14,842 nucleotides of DNA from Caldifarciminota bacterium UBA1063. Its GTDB lineage: Bacteria > Hydrothermota > Hydrothermia > UBA1063. The DNA is taken from the NCBI GenBank assembly GCA_002316275.1, contig DCDE01000005.1, positions 1 through 14,842 on the forward strand. Reading direction: 5' to 3'. This document shows, piece by piece, positions 1-7,277 of the stretch (position 1 is the first letter of the stretch; every line of letters starts with the position of its first letter). The notes beneath the pieces were generated by a model. It saw only the letters and a program-made list of their open reading frames with translations, was not told where the DNA came from and made no database searches. Made by a program: the position numbers and the translations under genes.

Positions 1-22
1 GGGATACCCCGAAGCCCATCCC
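1..22 (-). terminator. Possible hairpin after the subtilase gene, cut by the window edge
   Basis: Read on the minus strand, the bases just after the subtilase stop codon form an imperfect hairpin. GGGAT pairs with ATCCC around an inner C(TTCG)G loop, with a G/G-rich mismatched bulge between. This is a reasonable place for a transcription terminator. The following T-tract, which would be decisive, lies outside the window, so the call is tentative. Confidence 0.22.
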
Positions 23-35
23 TTAAAGTAAATTT

Positions 36-3000
36 TTATCTTATCACTATCACTCTATGGATATTATGCTGGCTGCCAGTCTTGACCTCAACGAAGTAGA
101 CTCCAGATCTCACCGTTTCTGGAATCTTATAAATCTTCTGCCCCCTCTCCACAAGCCCATCCACCAGCACTGCAACCTGCCTTCCTTGAATGTCAAAAAG
201 CTTTATGGTCAATGGTAATACTGTTGGGGATATCACCTCTATACCGGCGCCGGGCTTCAATATGGAAGGGACATTGTATAGCATTTTGTTTATTGAATTT
301 GATTGATTTTCTTCGACAGGAAGTATGGTGATGTTATTGAACCTTATAGTATAGTCCTCTGAGCCGGATTTCCTGACTATCAAAAGCCCAAGGGTATCAA
401 TAGTCGCTGAAGAATAGGAAATCTGCTCACCTACGCCCGCTCCGTTGTTGTCAGCATAGGCGACATACTCGATGGGATTTCGGAAATTCCCAGGTTTTGA
501 ACCTTTGCTGAAGAGGTAAATAGCGATGTCAGCGTTGCCACTTTGCACATCTACAGCGATCGTTTGCTTTGTGCTGGCAGGGAATACAATATTCTCCATG
601 TATGCAAAATTGGCATTAGGTAAGTGCACATCCGCTGTACCTGTCCCACCTGCAACGAGATAGCCATTCACAGACCTCGTTACTATAATCTGGAAGCTGT
701 CCCTCGTTTCACCAAAAGAGTATACGCCTGGGTAGAGGTCATCTTCGTTTCCTCCCCATGTGGCAATAAAGTCTATTTTATCCGGTCCAAGGAGTGAGTG
801 TGCAACGGGGTTTTCAAAGCCTTCCCTTGGAGAAGTTGGGGCATCTTCATATATTCTGAGATCCAGGTCTACGGAGTCACCACTTATGCCGTACAGGCTG
901 TTCTTCACTGCTGCAGCAACCCATTGATTTAAAGTGGGTTTCGTTCTGAAGGCAGTGAAGTTGAACCTGTAGCCTGCTCCTGGGCCTGTCATTTCGGGAG
1001 CGTAACCAGACCAGGTGGGCGTGTTATAATTCAGATAACCGATAGGTGAGAAGACATACTGTTCACCCCAGTACCTCAAATAATCGTTAAGTATATTGCT
1101 TGGAACTACGTTATCCCAGTCTATGGCATAATAAAGGGTGTGTCTCCCCGCGGGTATAGTATCTACATATCCTGAGTAGTAAATGTAATTCCAGGGGGAT
1201 ATGGTATCAGGACCGGGGATGGAAACCTGGGCGAGCCCATAATTATCGAGAAACATGATGTTCCTGACGCTTCTTCCCATAGGGACAACAGCATTGACAT
1301 TGCTTCTATTAAGGGCTACCCAGCCGGAAATGTAGACCGTTGTATCCCCCTTGAGTATGGGAGGTGAAGTTGTAGAATTACTATTTGATGGCACGACTGG
1401 GCTATCCCAGTTATCTGGAGTATAGTAGGAAAGAGCGGGGTGGTTGTGCTTTATCTTTATATCAGCAGCAAGGGGTAGTTCCAGAGAGCCATAAATGTTT
1501 GTCCAGTTGTTATCAGAAGAATTAGCTAGTGTAAATAGCCCGATGAATGGCGACCCCCAGAATGAGGGTTTCAGACCTGAACCTTGTGCTATATTGGAGT
1601 TTTGCCCGTACCAGAAGATGCCGGGGACTTTCATATTGGGTCTGAATGAGTACCATCCCGACTGGTTGCGTGGTATACTCACGGCTGTGCTTGTGTAAAT
1701 TGGAGCTCCATCGGGAAGCCCGGTAGAATTATTGTGATCCCATAGGTAGAGAGTTAAGTTTCTTGCGTTATTTGCGTTGTTGTAAGCATAAATACTAATG
1801 GAATCGATCTCTATAGAGTCTGCTGCTCCATAGCCAAAGACTGCAGGTGTTGCCCAGTAGTAAGTGCCATTAGGATAAGAGCTTAGTAGATAAACTTCTC
1901 CTGTTCCTGCTGGATACCAGTACCAGGCATTTGGCTCAGTGGCGAAGGGCCCGGGGATTTTAAAAATGACCGTATCCTCTTTTTCTTCCCACTCTTCCCT
2001 GTACATATACTTATAGTTGAGTACGAGTAGGAATTGGGGGTTGAATCCGGAAAGACCACTTAATTTTGTGAACTCAATAACGAAGGGATCGAGATCGTTG
2101 TCACCTTCTCCATGGTGAATGGTACCAAAAAAGGCAGTGTCTTTAATAATAGTTACACTGTCGGCGGTCGCTCCAATAGGGGAAAGGCATCCAACTACAC
2201 TGTCTGCGGTTATGCCAATATTATTCACGGAGACTTTTAAACCAAAACGCTCTCCGGGATCTATGTAACCATCATTGTTGCCATAAAAGGAATCGTCAAT
2301 TCTGTGAGACGAAACTTCGACTATAACTGGGGATGTAACCTCTTCTGCTTTAATAATGGGTCTCCAGCAGAAGTCATACCAATATTCTGCGCCCCACCAG
2401 GACGATGGGTCCATTCTATCGTTTGTGGAAACATGTACGGAAAGAGCTTCGTCATCGTCCTCATATGGAACTGCCTCTTGGGATGATTTTCTGATACCAA
2501 CCCAGAAGTATCCGGGTTTTGATATATATATCGGATTTGTAAGGGTCACTGTAGTCCAGGCATCACGAGTGGTTACGTCAATAAGTCTATAAGCATAGAT
2601 TTCTGCATCAGGAGCATCATAAGTTGCATTGTGTTTCCATACAAAGAGAGTTTCATTGGTCGCAGTCCCATCAAAGTACAGAGTTATCGCTTTTAGGCTG
2701 CAGGGTGAGGCTGTCTCAAAGCGGGTTGCGAAGTAATTATACTGGACATAATAAGGGTCGGTGCTGGTGTTATAGTATGGGATATTATTATCGTATATAA
2801 GGGTATCTGTTATTGCAGGATACGAATAGGCTACAATTGGGACGTGAAAAAATCGATACATCGTTCTGGAACCGGCAGTGATCTTTATAGTAAAGTAGAG
2901 ATATTTATCGTACAGGGCACTCGAGGAGAGGGTGATATCAAAGGAACCATCCTTGACTTCACCAGAATACATGGGGCCGAGGTTCGCGGTTCTCTGATTG

Positions 3001-3398
3001 TAAGTTACGTAGTGTGGAAATCCCGGGATTGTATCAAATGCAAGGGTGGCTGATACACTCGAGGCAGGTCCTCCACGGTTTTCAAAAGAGATGATAAGGG
3101 TTGCCCTTTCACCTGGCTGGAGATGTGCATCGACATTACCGTTCCTGTCATCTACTATGTACCCCTTGACAATAATACTGGGATCGGTGGGTAGAGGTGT
3201 GTTTAAGACGGCCTTATACGCGTCTATTCTGCCCCAGCCAGTGGTATCATTGGGATAATTGTAAATGTCATGCTCTATAAGTTTAGTGTTGTTTCTGATT
3301 GCTAAATAAAGCTGTGAAAGGGAGAGGTACGGGTTTTTGGAGAGAATCAGAGCTGCTTCACCCGCCACGTGAGGTGTGGCTGCAGATGTCCCAGCAAA
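36..3398 (-). CDS. S8 (subtilisin-like) peptidase, C-terminal part after a frameshift: catalytic Ser, Ig-like regions, sorting domain
   Basis: This is the downstream portion of a secreted serine protease whose first part is at 3347-4540. The frame carries the catalytic serine block GTSAATPHVAG (Ser codon 3384-3386) and the end of the subtilisin fold, GWGRIDAYKAVLN. A gene finder would start it at the GTG at 3368, after the serine, which makes no biological sense as a separate gene. Numbering from that GTG gives 1,110 residues. Two calcium-loop-like stretches ending in PGER (about 75-88 and 360-378) each precede beta-sandwich CARDB/Ig-like sequence. A long Tyr/Asn/Ser-rich beta region follows. 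The last 80 or so residues (LFDIQGRQVAVLV through SGVYFVEV to HRVIVIR) match the pattern of type IX-secretion-like C-terminal sorting domains. The protein is presumably exported and surface-bound. Restoring one base gives a protein of about 1,501 residues. Confidence 0.85.
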   Translation of the reverse strand, partial: FAGTSAATPHVAGEAALILSKNPYLSLSQLYLAIRNNTKLIEHDIYNYPNDTTGWGRIDAYKAVLNTPLPTDPSIIVKGYIVDDRNGNVDAHLQPGERATLIISFENRGGPASSVSATLAFDTIPGFPHYVTYNQRTANLGPMYSGEVKDGSFDITLSSSALYDKYLYFTIKITAGSRTMYRFFHVPIVAYSYPAITDTLIYDNNIPYYNTSTDPYYVQYNYFATRFETASPCSLKAITLYFDGTATNETLFVWKHNATYDAPDAEIYAYRLIDVTTRDAWTTVTLTNPIYISKPGYFWVGIRKSSQEAVPYEDDDEALSVHVSTNDRMDPSSWWGAEYWYDFCWRPIIKAEEVTSPVIVEVSSHRIDDSFYGNNDGYIDPGERFGLKVSVNNIGITADSVVGCLSPIGATADSVTIIKDTAFFGTIHHGEGDNDLDPFVIEFTKLSGLSGFNPQFLLVLNYKYMYREEWEEKEDTVIFKIPGPFATEPNAWYWYPAGTGEVYLLSSYPNGTYYWATPAVFGYGAADSIEIDSISIYAYNNANNARNLTLYLWDHNNSTGLPDGAPIYTSTAVSIPRNQSGWYSFRPNMKVPGIFWYGQNSNIAQGSGLKPSFWGSPFIGLFTLANSSDNNWTNIYGSLELPLAADIKIKHNHPALSYYTPDNWDSPVVPSNSNSTTSPPILKGDTTVYISGWVALNRSNVNAVVPMGRSVRNIMFLDNYGLAQVSIPGPDTISPWNYIYYSGYVDTIPAGRHTLYYAIDWDNVVPSNILNDYLRYWGEQYVFSPIGYLNYNTPTWSGYAPEMTGPGAGYRFNFTAFRTKPTLNQWVAAAVKNSLYGISGDSVDLDLRIYEDAPTSPREGFENPVAHSLLGPDKIDFIATWGGNEDDLYPGVYSFGETRDSFQIIVTRSVNGYLVAGGTGTADVHLPNANFAYMENIVFPASTKQTIAVDVQSGNADIAIYLFSKGSKPGNFRNPIEYVAYADNNGAGVGEQISYSSATIDTLGLLIVRKSGSEDYTIRFNNITILPVEENQSNSINKMLYNVPSILKPGAGIEVISPTVLPLTIKLFDIQGRQVAVLVDGLVERGQKIYKIPETVRSGVYFVEVKTGSQHNIHRVIVIR

Positions 3399-4540
3399 AT
3401 CGGATATGAAATGCCAGGATAGGCTGTGAGTACAGGATCCGCAGGAGCTACTACGTCGGGTTTATGCCTATTCCAGTCAAGTGCATACCAGTTATAAGTA
3501 TTATTCCATCTTGGAAGGTTCGGTGCTCCACCCCTTGCACTGTAATGGGTAATTTCATCGTTTGGGTCTGTTGCTCCGACGCTCAATGCCATTGGATAAG
3601 TACCAGGTGTAGATTGGTAGGTGGGTGCATCAGGATTATTTCCTGCTGCAAATACGGGTAAAATTCCGAGGGCTTTCCATGTGGAGCATGCGGCAAACAA
3701 TGTGGTATTGTCCCAGTCATCCATCCCCCACGAGTTGGAAACTACCCTTGGTTTTAAGCTATCAGGTAATCCAGCTATCCAGTTAAAACCCTCCAGCATG
3801 TCAGCACCGGATGCTTCACCATTGGCATCCAGTATTTTTACAGCAATCCACTTAGCGTCGGGTGCAATACCGAGGTTGTACTTGCCTGCAATAATGCTTG
3901 CACATGCCGTTCCGTGCATGTTGTCGTCGTAGGGGTAGGGTTTCCCATTTACAGCATCATGCCATCCTGCTATTCCTCTCCATGTTTCTTTCAGTACAGG
4001 GTGATCGACATCCACCCCCGAATCCATAATCCCGATAACTATTCCCTCTCCTCTGTAGCCGAGGTCATTCCATACCTTGTCGGCATTCATTATCTGCCTG
4101 TCCCACGGTATTTCCGCTGATCCCGACGGATATGTGGCTATAGTATAAGCTACATCTTCTTCAGGAATTAGCCTTCGGTAAACATCTTCCTCAATATACT
4201 TAACATCTTCCCTCTGAGCGAGCTCCATAAGAGCAGATTTTGAAAGTCTCACGGAGAAACCATTGATTACAAAAAACTGGATTAGATTCTCTGCCTCTCC
4301 TATCGAGTTTAACCATTCTACTACAGGTCTCTGGGATTCTTCAGCTAATCGCTTTATGTACTCTCTTTTTCCGTCATAATCATCTTCACGGAATTTTGAG
4401 AAATCATATTCTTGCTTCATCAAGACGATAACGCTAATACGGTCGGTATTTGAGAGGTTCTGTAACTTTCCATATAGAGAAGCCTCAAACTTATCAGAGA
4501 GGGTATTTGAAAGTAAGGTTAAGCAAAGGATTAGCTTCAT
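3347..4540 (-). CDS. S8 (subtilisin-like) peptidase, N-terminal part: signal, propeptide, catalytic Asp and His; frameshifted before catalytic Ser
   Basis: N-terminal 397 residues of a secreted subtilisin-family protease. A short hydrophobic leader (KLILCLTLL) is followed by an inhibitor-I9-like propeptide (about 30-120, containing FVINGFSVRLS). The catalytic domain shows Asp173 in IMDSGVDVDHP, His209 in DDNMHGTACASIIAG, SNSWGMDD, and the oxyanion Asn301 in FAAGNN. KPDVVAPADPVLTAYPG then leads toward the serine. After about residue 380 the frame turns into a non-homologous tail ending in a stop at 3347, while the Ser block continues in another frame (36-3398). As sequenced, this product lacks the catalytic Ser and should be inactive. 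The ATG at 4538-4540 overlaps the TGA of the upstream coiled-coil gene (ATGA) and has a strong AAGGAGGAG upstream, so the two genes are co-translated. It may be a real pseudogene or a one-base sequence error. Confidence 0.88.
   Translation of the reverse strand: MKLILCLTLLSNTLSDKFEASLYGKLQNLSNTDRISVIVLMKQEYDFSKFREDDYDGKREYIKRLAEESQRPVVEWLNSIGEAENLIQFFVINGFSVRLSKSALMELAQREDVKYIEEDVYRRLIPEEDVAYTIATYPSGSAEIPWDRQIMNADKVWNDLGYRGEGIVIGIMDSGVDVDHPVLKETWRGIAGWHDAVNGKPYPYDDNMHGTACASIIAGKYNLGIAPDAKWIAVKILDANGEASGADMLEGFNWIAGLPDSLKPRVVSNSWGMDDWDNTTLFAACSTWKALGILPVFAAGNNPDAPTYQSTPGTYPMALSVGATDPNDEITHYSARGGAPNLPRWNNTYNWYALDWNRHKPDVVAPADPVLTAYPGISYPILLGHLQPHLTWRVKQL
3396..3399 (-). other. Probable single-base deletion (frameshift site) in the subtilase
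   Basis: On the minus strand this is a run of four T just upstream of the catalytic GTS block. Adding one T makes the first frame continue as SYPIFAGTSAATPHVAG, joining the Asp/His half to the Ser half with normal subtilisin spacing (Ser at about residue 386). A missing base a few positions upstream (TAT-TCC-GAT) would work equally well. No X-XXY-YYZ slippery heptamer is in phase here, so programmed slippage is not supported. Confidence 0.7.
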
Positions 4541-4995
4541 TTCAGCTCCTCCTTAAGTTCTTTAAGTGATTTTTCCATGGTATTCAATCTCATCTGAATG
4601 CGCAGTAATTCCTCATCTTTGCCTTCGAGCTTTGCAATTTCTCGATGTTGCTCCAACATTCTCTTTTCGGTCTCGAGTTTCAGTATGATTATTTCTTCGT
4701 CGCTTGCTCCTCTGTTTATGGCTTCCTTCAATTTTCGCCTACCGTCTTCAATGGTTATTTGAGACAGCACGGTGCTGAGGAGTTCATTGTAAGAGATCTC
4801 TATTCTCTTAAGTTCCGGAATGCTTCCTGTTTCAGGCTCAAGCTCAATTACGTCAATAGCTTTCAAAGCTTGTCTTACACTATCTTCGATCTGAGGGATC
4901 ACGATGGGGGGGATGCCCTTTTTGATTTCTATGTCTAGAGTACCCCTTATTGTGGCTTCATGGGGCATCTGGATGCATAATAAGAGTAATATCAT
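4537..4995 (-). CDS. Small exported coiled-coil protein of unknown function
   Basis: I do not recognise the family. The product of about 152 residues starts with a hydrophobic leader (MILLLLCIQ) that looks like a signal peptide or N-terminal anchor. A short beta-like stretch (TIRGTLDIEIKKG) and a proline-containing segment (IPPIVIPQIED) follow. The second half, from about residue 85 to the end, is charged and heptad-like (Glu/Lys/Leu/Ile-rich, ending KSLKELKEELK), so a coiled coil is likely. The ATG at 4993-4995 is preferred over the GTG at 4999-5001, because the GTG overlaps the AGGAGG itself while the ATG sits five bases after it. It is first in a two-gene operon, its stop overlapping the subtilase start (ATGA), and it has its own sigma70-type promoter. 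A periplasmic partner of the protease is possible but unproven. Confidence 0.7.
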   Translation of the reverse strand: MILLLLCIQMPHEATIRGTLDIEIKKGIPPIVIPQIEDSVRQALKAIDVIELEPETGSIPELKRIEISYNELLSTVLSQITIEDGRRKLKEAINRGASDEEIIILKLETEKRMLEQHREIAKLEGKDEELLRIQMRLNTMEKSLKELKEELK

Positions 4996-5000
4996 AAACA

Positions 5001-5006
5001 CCTCCT
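5001..5006 (-). promoter_or_regulatory. Shine-Dalgarno AGGAGG that decides the coiled-coil gene start
   Basis: Reads AGGAGG on the minus strand, with a five-base gap to the ATG at 4993-4995. The in-frame GTG at 4999-5001 overlaps this site and so cannot be the start. Confidence 0.75.
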
Positions 5007-5019
5007 GAAACTTTCAAAA

Positions 5020-5048
5020 AGTGTAAAGGTTACATGTGGCGTTGTCAA
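5020..5048 (-). promoter_or_regulatory. Sigma70-type promoter for the coiled-coil/subtilase operon
   Basis: On the minus strand, TTGACA (5043-5048) is separated by 17 bases from TACACT (5020-5025). Transcription would start near 5013 and give a leader of roughly 18 bases carrying the AGGAGG. This is a perfect -35 with optimal spacing, facing away from the promoter at 5131-5159. Confidence 0.72.
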
Positions 5049-5130
5049 TAGCTTGACATTTCTATTCCGACCAGATTTCCTTTCAAAGTAAGTGAAGAGA
5101 AACATCAAAGGTTGAAGGTAAATATCCGTA

Positions 5131-5159
5131 TTGATTTTCTTAGTCCCCTTGAGTATAAT
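5131..5159 (+). promoter_or_regulatory. Sigma70-type promoter for the accD-pyrF operon
   Basis: TTGATT (5131-5136), a 17-base spacer, then a perfect TATAAT (5154-5159). The start would be near 5166, just before the GGAGG at 5168-5172. It is the only clear promoter before the six closely packed genes that run to 10232. Confidence 0.75.
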
Positions 5160-5181
5160 TATTAAGAGGAGGAATTTAAGA

Positions 5182-5361
5182 GTGAAGAGGTTTTTGATAT
5201 TTATGATAGGAGTTGGCTTGGGCGCCATTGCTGTTTGCATCTTTACTCCTTTACCAGGTGAGGAAATGAGAAGGAGAATTAAACTTCAACTTAAAAAACC
5301 CGATATTGAAGATAAGATTTCAAAAATTAAGGAATCCATCGATAAATTTCAAATAGAGTGA
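5182..5361 (+). CDS. YtxH-like small membrane protein
   Basis: A 59-residue protein. An N-terminal membrane helix (about residues 4-22, FLIFMIGVGLGAIAVCIF) is followed directly by TPLPGEEMRRRI, then a basic/acidic amphipathic helix ending in IKESIDKFQIE. This resembles the YtxH pattern, a glycine-rich helix followed by FxPxxGxExR, a family of small envelope proteins without a firm biochemical role. The GTG at 5182 is chosen because AGAGGAGG (5165-5172) lies nine bases ahead. The in-frame ATG at 5131 falls inside the -35 box and precedes the predicted transcript start, so the longer 76-residue version is not expected. It is the first gene of the operon, four bases before accD. Confidence 0.68.
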   Translation: MKRFLIFMIGVGLGAIAVCIFTPLPGEEMRRRIKLQLKKPDIEDKISKIKESIDKFQIE

Positions 5362-5365
5362 TATC

Positions 5366-6208
5366 ATGTTATTTAAGAAGAAGAAGGAGCTGGAACCTCC
5401 GAAACGGGAAATTCCGGAAGGGCTATTTGTTAAATGCACAAACTGCGGGGAAATGCTGTATAAAGCTGTGCTTGAAAAGAATTTTCTCGTATGCCCGAAG
5501 TGTAATTATCACTTTCGTGCAAATGTTGAAGTTTATAAAGCGCTCCTTTTGGACGATGGTGGCTTCAGTGAAACAATAGCTTCACAGCTGGAGAGTGACG
5601 ACCCGCTGGATTTCCCAGAATATAAAGCAAAGCTAAAGCAGGCTCAAGCATCCACGGGGCTCAGAGAAGCGGCAATTGCTGGGGTTGGCACCATTGGTGG
5701 TTTAGAAGTTGTGCTTTTTCTTACCGATTTTCGTTTTCTCGGTGGCAGCATGGGGTCTGTATATGGGGAAATTTTCTTCAGGGCTTGCGAGACTGCAAGG
5801 GATAGAAACTTACCTCTTATTTCTGTGACCTCTTCAGGAGGAGGTGCAAGGATGCATGAGGGGATTTTCTCACTTATGCAGATGGTTAAAACCACGATGG
5901 GTGTTGAAATCTTGAATGAGCGTGGGTTGCCGTTCATTTCTGTAGTATGTGACCCTACGATGGGAGGGGTAATGGCGTCTTTTGCTTCCCTTGGGGATCT
6001 TAATATTGCAGAACCTGGTGCTCTTCTTGGTTTTGCAGGGCCAAGGGTTATTGAACAAACCATAAAGCAAACCCTCCCCCCGGGTTTCCAGAGAAGTGAA
6101 TTCTTGATGCAAAAGGGTTTCCTGGACATGGTAGTCCCGAGGAGAGAAATGAAGGATACGCTGATTAAGTTATTAGACTATCTGGGAGTAAAACATGGCA
6201 GAAGTTAA
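5366..6208 (+). CDS. accD: Acetyl-CoA carboxylase carboxyltransferase subunit beta
   Basis: Transfers the carboxyl group from carboxybiotin to acetyl-CoA, making malonyl-CoA, the first committed step of fatty-acid synthesis; it works as a complex with AccA. At 280 residues it has normal AccD length. The N-terminal zinc ribbon has Cys24, Cys27, Cys43 and Cys46 (CTNC and CPKC). The crotonase-like carboxyltransferase core shows FLGGSMGSVYGE (124-134), SSGGGARMHEG (156-166), DPTMGGVMASFA, GALLGFAGPRVIE (218-230) and LPPGFQRSEF (237-246). No accA, accB or accC lies in the window, so they must be elsewhere. The ATG is four bases after the previous stop with only a weak purine stretch upstream, which suggests translational coupling. 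Its 3' end overlaps the next gene by 14 bases. Confidence 0.96.
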   Translation: MLFKKKKELEPPKREIPEGLFVKCTNCGEMLYKAVLEKNFLVCPKCNYHFRANVEVYKALLLDDGGFSETIASQLESDDPLDFPEYKAKLKQAQASTGLREAAIAGVGTIGGLEVVLFLTDFRFLGGSMGSVYGEIFFRACETARDRNLPLISVTSSGGGARMHEGIFSLMQMVKTTMGVEILNERGLPFISVVCDPTMGGVMASFASLGDLNIAEPGALLGFAGPRVIEQTIKQTLPPGFQRSEFLMQKGFLDMVVPRREMKDTLIKLLDYLGVKHGRS

Positions 6209-7277
6209 ACTGATCAACGTTTCTAAGATTTTCCCCAGAGGAAACGTAGGTGTGAAAGATGCTACCTTCGAGGTGGCTGACGGAGAATTTTGTGTAATCT
6301 TAGGACCTTCGGGATGCGGAAAGACAACGACGCTTAGATTAATTGCAGGCTTGGAGTATCCTACCGAAGGAGAGATATACATTGGTGGGAAGCTCGTAAA
6401 TAATGTTGAACCAAAAGATCGCGAGATCGCCATGGTTTTTCAGAATTATGCGCTATATCCTCATATGACTGTATATGATAATATGGCTTTTGGTCTTAAG
6501 ATGAGGAAGGTACCGAAGGAAGAGATTCACAATAGAATTTTGGAAGCTGCTGAACTGCTGGATATTAAAAACCTCCTCGACAGAAAGCCCAGGGAGCTGT
6601 CAGGCGGTCAGCGGCAGAGGGTTGCGGTTGGGAGAGTTATTGTAAGGCATCCCAAGGTTTTCCTCTTTGACGAACCCCTTTCGAACCTTGATGCGAAGAT
6701 GAGGACTAAGATGCGTGCTGAACTCGCCAGAATTCACAGGCAACTTAAAACCACAACGATTTACGTGACTCACGATCAGGTGGAAGCTATGACTCTCGGT
6801 CAAAAGATCGTATTGATGAAAGATGGTGAAATTCAACAGATAGGTACTCCATTATCGATCTACGACTATCCAATTAATAAATTTGTTGCTGGTTTTATTG
6901 GCTCACCGCCTATGAACTTTTTTGATGGTGAAATTGTGGAAGAGGACGGTAAGCTTGTTTTTAATTTTCAACTTGGCAAATATGTTTTGCCTCAAGAGAT
7001 CGCAAAAAAAGTTAAAGAAGTTGGAAAATCAAAAAAAGCTATTTTAGGGGTGAGGCCCGAAGAGATCATACTTGGGGAGGGTGATTTTCCCGCCCAGATA
7101 GACTTCTTTGAGCTTTTGGGGAATGAAACTATCGTTTACCTGGATGCAGGAGATACTACATTGAATGTAAGGGCTCAGTCTTCTTTTAATTATGAACCTG
7201 GTTCAAAGGTGGTATTCAAGTTCTCCGATAGGGGCCACCTTTTTGATAAGGATACGGAGGTAAGTCTATTAAAATAA
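6195..7277 (+). CDS. ABC transporter ATP-binding protein, MalK/UgpC/MsiK type (sugar import)
   Basis: ATPase subunit of a carbohydrate-type ABC importer, acting on the inner face of the membrane. At 360 residues it is typical of the CUT1 class. Walker A GPSGCGKT (37-44), Q-loop Gln83, signature LSGGQ (135-139), Walker B VFLFDEP (155-161, catalytic Glu160), D-loop SNLD and H-loop His193 are all intact. The C-terminal 120 residues form the MalK-like TOBE/regulatory region (LGVRPEEI at about 284-291). No permease or binding protein is adjacent. Orphan ATPases of this class (MsiK in Streptomyces is the known case) can energise several sugar permeases encoded elsewhere, and that is the likely reading. 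The ATG overlaps the end of accD by 14 bases, with GGGAGT upstream. Confidence 0.92.
   Translation: MAEVKLINVSKIFPRGNVGVKDATFEVADGEFCVILGPSGCGKTTTLRLIAGLEYPTEGEIYIGGKLVNNVEPKDREIAMVFQNYALYPHMTVYDNMAFGLKMRKVPKEEIHNRILEAAELLDIKNLLDRKPRELSGGQRQRVAVGRVIVRHPKVFLFDEPLSNLDAKMRTKMRAELARIHRQLKTTTIYVTHDQVEAMTLGQKIVLMKDGEIQQIGTPLSIYDYPINKFVAGFIGSPPMNFFDGEIVEEDGKLVFNFQLGKYVLPQEIAKKVKEVGKSKKAILGVRPEEIILGEGDFPAQIDFFELLGNETIVYLDAGDTTLNVRAQSSFNYEPGSKVVFKFSDRGHLFDKDTEVSLLK
7256..7261 (+). promoter_or_regulatory. Shine-Dalgarno GGAGGT ahead of an ATT start (YihY-family gene)
   Basis: A perfect GGAGGT inside the ABC ATPase 3' end. Six bases later comes ATT (7268-7270), in frame with the YihY-family protein. 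The nearest in-frame ATG is 91 bases beyond the end of this site. Confidence 0.68.

Noticed and set aside
3380..3425. Programmed -1 frameshifting in the subtilase
   Set aside because: No in-phase slippery heptamer and no clear downstream pseudoknot; only a short T run. A deletion or base-call error is simpler.
4992..5240. 82-residue open frame on the minus strand between the divergent operons
   Set aside because: It covers both predicted promoters and the 5' end of the YtxH-like gene, has no Shine-Dalgarno, and its sequence shows no family features.
5644..6129. 161-residue open frame antisense to accD
   Set aside because: Shadow of a strongly conserved gene; composition is Pro/Ser/Lys-rich, with no motif or ribosome site.
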